Assembly (NCBI GenBank): GCA_037954015.1
Contig: JAYMYS010000020.1
Coordinates: forward strand, 372,001 to 436,000
Length of the DNA stretch: 64,000 nucleotides
Source: Psophocarpus tetragonolobus
Lineage: Eukaryota; Streptophyta; Magnoliopsida; Fabales; Fabaceae
Direction: 5' to 3'
Made by a program: the position numbers and the translations under genes. Positions 58,189 through 64,000 of this stretch are shown here, piece after piece. The notes under the pieces are model-generated. The model saw only the letters and a list, made by a program, of their open reading frames with translations. It did no database searches and was not told where the DNA came from. The stretch's first letter is position 1; each line of letters begins with the position of its first letter.

Positions 58189-58346
58189 GAATTAGGTGGC
58201 TGTTCAAAATCGTAACTCCCAAAAGAAAAATTAAATACTCTATTATCACGCAATTATCACACATGATTAATTGCAGGTTACATTAATTCCTAAATTAATG
58301 AAACGTTACAAAAAATGAAAAGTCATTGTCTTCGGCATTCACATCA

Positions 58347-58351
58347 AAGAG
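58347..58351. repeat. Target-site duplication, right, copy 2 (AAGAG)
   Basis: Second copy of the 5-bp duplication, directly after the right LTR. The satellite then continues with GAAGAAGTGTAAGCAGAAC in phase. Confidence 0.92.
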
Positions 58352-61300
58352 GAAGAAGTGTAAGCAGAACAAGAGGAAGAAGGAGACGAAAATGAAGAAG
58401 AACAACAAGTAGAAGTAGAAGAAGTGGTAGAAGGAGAGAATAAGAGGAATATGAGGAAGTAGTGGAATGAAAGGAGATGAAGAAGAAGAAGAAGTGGAAG
58501 AAGGAGACCAATAGGAAGAAGAAGAAGAAGTGGAAGAATGAGAAAAAGAGGAGGAAGAAGAAGCAATGGAAGGAAAGGGGAATGAGGAAGAAGTGGAACA
58601 AGTAGGAGAAGAAGAAGGGGAGGAAGAAGAAGTAGTGTAGGCAGAAGAAGGGGAAGAAGGAGAAGAGAGGGAAGAAGAAGAACAAGTGGATGTAGTAGAA
58701 GTGGAACAAGGTGAACAAGAGGAAGAAGAAAAACTAGTTGAAGGAGTGAGGATGATGGAGAAGAAGTAGAAGAAGGAGAGCAAGAGGTAAAAGTGCAAGT
58801 GGAAGCAGAAGAAGGAGAAAAAGAGGGATATGACTAACGAAAGGAAGAAGAAGAAGGAGATGAAGATGAAGAAAAGAAAGGAAAGGAGAGGATGAAGAAG
58901 AACTGGAAGAAAAAGAACAAGAGGAGGCAGGAGAAGTGGAAGAAAGATAAGAAGAGGAAGAAGAAGGAGAGTAACTAGAAGAAGTGGAAGAAGGAGAAGA
59001 AAAGGAAGAAGAAGAAGATGTGGAAAGTGAAGAAGGTGAACAAGAGGAGGAAGAAGAAGTAGTCGAAGGAGGTGAGATGAAGAAGAAGAATTGGAAAAAG
59101 GAGAAAAAGAGGAAGAGGAAGAAGGAGGGGAAGGGAAGGGAAGAAGAACCAGAAGAAGTGGAATCTGGACGAGAAGAGGAAGAAGAAGAAGAAGAAGCGT
59201 AAGAATAAGATTTGGGGGAAGGAGAACAAGAGGAAGAGCAACAATGGGAAGCAACAGAAGTCGGGGATGGAGAAAAAGAGGAAGGAGAAGACGGAAAGGA
59301 AAGAAAAAGAAGTTGTGGAAGGAGAAGAAGTGGAAGAAGAGGAAGAGGAAGAAGTGTAAGCAGAACAAGAGGAAGAAGGAGACGAAAATGAAGAAGAACA
59401 ACAAGTAGAAGTAGAAGAAGTGGTAGAAGGAGAGAATAAGAGGAATATGAGGAAGTAGTGGAATGAAAGGAGATGAAGAAGAAGAAGTGGAAGAAGGAGA
59501 CCAATAGGAAGAAGAAGAAGAAGTGGAAGAATGAGAAAAAGAGGAGGAAGAAGAAGCAATGGAAGGAAAGGGGAATGAGGAAGAAGTGGAACAAGTAGGA
59601 GAAGAAGAAGGGGAGGAAGAAGAAGTAGTGTAGGCAGAAGAAGGGGAAGAAGGAGAAGAGAGGGAAGAAGAAGAACAAGTGGATGTAGTAGAAGTGGAAG
59701 AAGGTGAACAAGAGGAAGAAGAAAAACTAGTTGAAGGAGTGAGGATGATGGAGAAGAAGGAGAACAAGAGGTAAAAATGCAAGTGGAAGCAGAAGAAGGA
59801 GAAAAAGAGGGATATGACGAAGGAAAGGAAGAAGAAGAAGGAGATGAAGATGAAGAAAAGAAAGGAAAGGAGAGGATGAAGAAGAACTGGAAGAAAAAGA
59901 ACAAGAGGAGGCAGGAGAAGTGGAAGAAAGATAAGAAGAGGAAGAAGAAGGAGAGTAACTAGAAGAAGTGGAAGAAGGAGAAGAAAAGGAAGAAGAAGAA
60001 GATGTGGAAAGTGAAGAAGGTGAACAAGAGGAGGAAGAAGAAGTAGTCGAAGGAGGTGAGATGAAGAAGAAGAATTGGAAAAAGGAGAAAAAGAGGAAGA
60101 GGAAGAAGGAGGGGAAGGGAAGGGAAGAAGAACCAGAAGAAGTGGAATCTGGACGAGAAGAGGAAGAAGAAGAAGAAGAAGCGTAAGAATAAGATTTGGG
60201 GGAAGGAGAACAAGAGGAAGAGCAACAATGGGAAGCAACAGAAGTCGGGGATGGAGAAAAAGAGGAAGGAGAAGACGGAAAGGAAAGAAAAAGAAGTTGT
60301 GGAAGGAGAAGAAGTGGAAGAAGAGGAAGAGGAAGAAGTGTAAGCAGAACAAGAGGAAGAAGGAGACGAAAATGAAGAAGAACAACAAGTAGAAGTAGAA
60401 GAAGTGGTAGAAGGAGAGAATAAGAGGAATATGAGGAAGTAGTGGAATGAAAGGAGATGAAGAAGAAGAAGTGGAAGAAGGAGACCAATAGGAAGAAGAA
60501 GAAGAAGTGGAAGAATGAGAAAAAGAGGAGGAAGAAGAAGCAATGGAAGGAAAGGGGAATGAGGAAGAAGTGGAACAAGTAGGAGAAGAAGAAGGGGAGG
60601 AAGAAGAAGTAGTGTAGGCAGAAGAAGGGGAAGAAGGAGAAGAGAGGGAAGAAGAAGAACAAGTGGATGTAGTAGAAGTGGAAGAAGGTGAACAAGAGGA
60701 AGAAGAAAAACTAGTTGAAGGAGTGAGGATGATGGAGAAGAAGTAGAAGAAGGAGAACAAGAGGTAAAAATGCAAGTGGAAGCAGAAGAAGGAGAAAAAG
60801 AGGGATATGACGAAGGAAAGGAAGAAGAAGAAGGAGATGAAGATGAAGAAAAGAAAGGAAAGGAGAGGATGATGAAGAACTGGAAGAAAAAGAACAAGAG
60901 GAGGCAGGAGAAGTGGAAGAAAGATAAGAAGAGGAAGAAGAAGGAGAGTAACTAGAAGAAGTGGAAGAAGGAGAAGAAAAGGAAGAAGAAGAAGATGTGG
61001 AAAGTGAAGAAGGTGAACAAGAGGAGGAAGAAGAAGTAGTCGAAGGAGGTGAGATGAAGAAGAAGAATTGGAAAAAGGAGAAAAAGAGGAAGAGGAAGAA
61101 GGAGGGGAAGGGAAGGGAAGAAGAACCAGAAGAAGTGGAATCTGGACGAGAAGAGGAAGAAGAAGAAGAAGAAGTGTAAGAATAAGATTTGGGGGAAGGA
61201 GAACAAGAGGAAGAGCAACAATGGGAAGCAACAGAAGTCGGGGATGGAGAAAAAGAGGAAGGAGAAGACGGAAAGGAAAGAAAAAGAAGTTGTGGAAGGA

Positions 61301-64000
61301 GAAGAAGTGGAAGAAGAGGAAGAGGAAGAAGTGTAAGCAGAACAAGAGGAAGAAGGAGACGAAAATGAAGAAGAACAACAAGTAGAAGTAGAAGAAGTGG
61401 TAGAAGGAGAGAATAAGAGGAATATGAGGAAGTAGTGGAATGAAAGGAGATGAAGAAGAAGAAGAAGTGGAAGAAGGAGACCAATAGGAAGAAGAAGAAG
61501 AAGTGGAAGAATGAGAAAAAGAGGAGGAAGAAGAAGCAATGGAAGGAAAGGGGAATGAGGAAGAAGTGGAACAAGTAGGAGAAGAAGAAGGGGAGGAAGA
61601 AGAAGTAGTGTAGGCAGAAGAAGGGGAAGAAGGAGAAGAGAGGGAAGAAGAAGAACAAGTGGATGTAGTAGAAGTGGAAGAAGGTGAACAAGAGGAAGAA
61701 GAAAAACTAGTTGAAGGAGTGAGGATGATGGAGAAGAAGTAGAAGAAGGAGAGCAAGAGGTAAAAGTGCAAGTGGAAGCAGAAGAAGGAGAAAAAGAGGG
61801 ATATGACTAACGAAAGGAAGAAGAAGAAGGAGATGAAGATGAAGAAAAGAAAGGAAAGGAGAGGATGAAGAAGAACTGGAAGAAAAAGAACAAGAGGAGG
61901 CAGGAGAAGTGGAAGAAAGATAAGAAGAGGAAGAAGAAGGAGAGTAACTAGAAGAAGTGGAAGAAGGAGAAGAAAAGGAAGAAGAAGAAGATGTGGAAAG
62001 TGAAGAAGGTGAACAAGAGGAGGAAGAAGAAGTAGTCGAAGGAGGTGAGATGAAGAAGAAGAATTGGAAAAAGGAGAAAAAGAGGAAGAGGAAGAAGGAG
62101 GGGAAGGGAAGGGAAGAAGAACCAGAAGAAGTGGAATCTGGACGAGAAGAGGAAGAAGAAGAAGAAGAAGCGTAAGAATAAGATTTGGGGGAAGGAGAAC
62201 AAGAGGAAGAGCAACAATGGGAAGCAACAGAAGTCGGGGATGGAGAAAAAGAGGAAGGAGAAGACGGAAAGGAAAGAAAAAGAAGTTGTGGAAGGAGAAG
62301 AAGTGGAAGAAGAGGAAGAGGAAGAAGTGTAAGCAGAACAAGAGGAAGAAGGAGACGAAAATGAAGAAGAACAACAAGTAGAAGTAGAAGAAGTGGTAGA
62401 AGGAGAGAATAAGAGGAATATGAGGAAGTAGTGGAATGAAAGGAGATGAAGAAGAAGAAGTGGAAGAAGGAGACCAATAGGAAGAAGAAGAAGAAGTGGA
62501 AGAATGAGAAAAAGAGGAGGAAGAAGAAGCAATGGAAGGAAAGGGGAATGAGGAAGAAGTGGAACAAGTAGGAGAAGAAGAAGGGGAGGAAGAAGAAGTA
62601 GTGTAGGCAGAAGAAGGGGAAGAAGGAGAAGAGAGGGAAGAAGAAGAACAAGTGGATGTAGTAGAAGTGGAAGAAGGTGAACAAGAGGAAGAAGAAAAAC
62701 TAGTTGAAGGAGTGAGGATGATGGAGAAGAAGGAGAACAAGAGGTAAAAATGCAAGTGGAAGCAGAAGAAGGAGAAAAAGAGGGATATGACGAAGGAAAG
62801 GAAGAAGAAGAAGGAGATGAAGATGAAGAAAAGAAAGGAAAGGAGAGGATGAAGAAGAACTGGAAGAAAAAGAACAAGAGGAGGCAGGAGAAGTGGAAGA
62901 AAGATAAGAAGAGGAAGAAGAAGGAGAGTAACTAGAAGAAGTGGAAGAAGGAGAAGAAAAGGAAGAAGAAGAAGATGTGGAAAGTGAAGAAGGTGAACAA
63001 GAGGAGGAAGAAGAAGTAGTCGAAGGAGGTGAGATGAAGAAGAAGAATTGGAAAAAGGAGAAAAAGAGGAAGAGGAAGAAGGAGGGGAAGGGAAGGGAAG
63101 AAGAACCAGAAGAAGTGGAATCTGGACGAGAAGAGGAAGAAGAAGAAGAAGAAGCGTAAGAATAAGATTTGGGGGAAGGAGAACAAGAGGAAGAGCAACA
63201 ATGGGAAGCAACAGAAGTCGGGGATGGAGAAAAAGAGGAAGGAGAAGACGGAAAGGAAAGAAAAAGAAGTTGTGGAAGGAGAAGAAGTGGAAGAAGAGGA
63301 AGAGGAAGAAGTGTAAGCAGAACAAGAGGAAGAAGGAGACGAAAATGAAGAAGAACAACAAGTAGAAGTAGAAGAAGTGGTAGAAGGAGAGAATAAGAGG
63401 AATATGAGGAAGTAGTGGAATGAAAGGAGATGAAGAAGAAGAAGTGGAAGAAGGAGACCAATAGGAAGAAGAAGAAGAAGTGGAAAAATGAGAAAAAGAG
63501 GAGGAAGAAGAAGCAATGGAAGGAAAGGGGAATGAGGAAGAAGTGGAACAAGTAGGAGAAGAAGAAGGGGAGGAAGAAGAAGTAGTGTAGGCAGAAGAAG
63601 GGGAAGAAGGAGAAGAGAGGGAAGAAGAAGAACAAGTGGATGTAGTAGAAGTGGAAGAAGGTGAACAAGAGGAAGAAGAAAAACTAGTTGAAGGAGTGAG
63701 GATGATGGAGAAGAAGGAGAACAAGAGGTAAAAATGCAAGTGGAAGCAGAAGAAGGAGAAAAAGAGGGATATGACGAAGGAAAGGAAGAAGAAGAAGGAG
63801 ATGAAGATGAAGAAAAGAAAGGAAAGGAGAGGATGAAGAAGAACTGGAAGAAAAAGAACAAGAGGAGGCAGGAGAAGTGGAAGAAAGATAAGAAGAGGAA
63901 GAAGAAGGAGAGTAACTAGAAGAAGTGGAAGAAGGAGAAGAAAAGGAAGAAGAAGAAGATGTGGAAAGTGAAGAAGGTGAACAAGAGGAGGAAGAAGAAG
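58347..64000. repeat. Purine-rich ~993-bp satellite array, block 3
   Basis: Same array and orientation, with ACTAGT at 58733, 59726, 60710, 61706, 62699 and 63683. The first 380 bp complete the monomer split by copy 2, and 63683-64000 is a partial unit at the window edge. The array clearly continues beyond the window on both sides. No gene or unique sequence is present. Confidence 0.97.

Larger units (their letters stand above)
56526..58346 (-). mobile_element. Non-autonomous Ty3/gypsy LTR retrotransposon, copy 2
   Basis: A complete 1821-bp relative of copy 1, again on the minus strand, with the same order: 5' LTR (57851-58346), PBS, retropepsin-like ORF, polyprotein-tail relic, polypurine tract, 3' LTR (56526-57020). 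Its two LTRs (495 and 496 bp) differ only by one A in an A-run. The LTRs differ from those of copy 1 at about 14 positions, so the copies are separate insertions of two subfamily members, not a duplicated segment. It sits in the C-type monomer of the middle 2973-bp trimer; the flanking trimers lack it. RT, RNase H and integrase are absent. Confidence 0.93.
57851..58346 (-). repeat. 5' LTR of copy 2
   Basis: A 496-bp LTR with TATA box at 58181-58188 and the three-unit hairpin array at 57985-58090. It is about 97% identical to the copy 1 LTRs by eye. Confidence 0.95.
52938..63682 (+). repeat. Higher-order repeat: three copies of a 2973-bp trimer (C-F-B)
   Basis: Three types recur in order. Type C (52938, 55911, 60710; 996 bp) has GGATGATGAAGAAC and five GAA units about 750 bp in. 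Type F (53934, 58733, 61706; 993 bp) has GTAAAAGTGC and GACTAACG. Type B (54927, 59726, 62699; 984 bp) lacks the 9-bp segment. Each trimer is 996+993+984 = 2973 bp; the middle copy reaches this length after subtracting the 1821-bp retroelement and its 5-bp duplication. A C-F pair also occurs at 40080-42068, and a C(deleted)-F pair at 3690-5509, so the arrangement is spread through the array. Confidence 0.88.

Noticed and set aside
1..64000. CRISPR array
   Set aside because: Repetition is contiguous with no unique spacers, and the unit is ~1 kb; this is satellite DNA in a eukaryote.

Overview
The window is one very long tandem array of a purine-rich satellite, interrupted by two short LTR retrotransposons. 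It is a eukaryotic, almost certainly flowering-plant, repeat region and contains no host gene that I can support. The plant assignment rests on the retroelements. They have 5'-TG...CA-3' LTRs, a primer-binding site matching plant initiator-methionine tRNA (TGGTATCAGAGC), a Ty3/gypsy-type retropepsin ORF with a DGGSC active-site motif, and a remnant of the typical plant gypsy polyprotein tail (DSRTNLFEEGGND). A species cannot be named from this sequence.

Layout: 1-32444 is satellite, 32445-34305 is retroelement copy 1 (1861 bp), 34306-56525 is satellite, 56526-58346 is retroelement copy 2 (1821 bp), and 58347-64000 is satellite. An ACTAGT site occurs once per monomer. Using it as a landmark I count 61 sites, giving 60 complete monomer intervals (two of them split by the retroelements) plus partial units at both edges. 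All units are head to tail in one orientation. The modal monomer is 993 bp. Other lengths are 984, 987, 996, 981 and 978 bp, with three exceptions (992, 827 and 997 bp). The + strand is extremely purine-rich; for example, only 8 of the first 60 bases are pyrimidines.

The array is hierarchical. Short GTGGAAGAAGG-type sub-repeats build the ~993-bp monomer. Diagnostic variants define monomer families. In two places the families repeat as trimers of exactly 2973 bp (11469-17414; and 52938-63682 once copy 2 is subtracted).

Both retroelements lie on the minus strand, have 5-bp target-site duplications (AGAAC and AAGAG) and have identical or almost identical LTRs, so both are recent. Each is a compact, non-autonomous element: LTR, PBS, one ORF with a retropepsin-like domain followed by a Glu/Lys-rich linker, a relic of the pol C-terminus, polypurine tract, LTR. 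Reverse transcriptase, RNase H and integrase are absent, so mobility would need a full-length relative. Each copy is present once and is not carried into neighbouring units, so both inserted after the last amplification of the surrounding satellite. The very long minus-strand open frames across the satellite (up to 19 kb) follow from its composition and 3n periodicity and are not annotated as genes.
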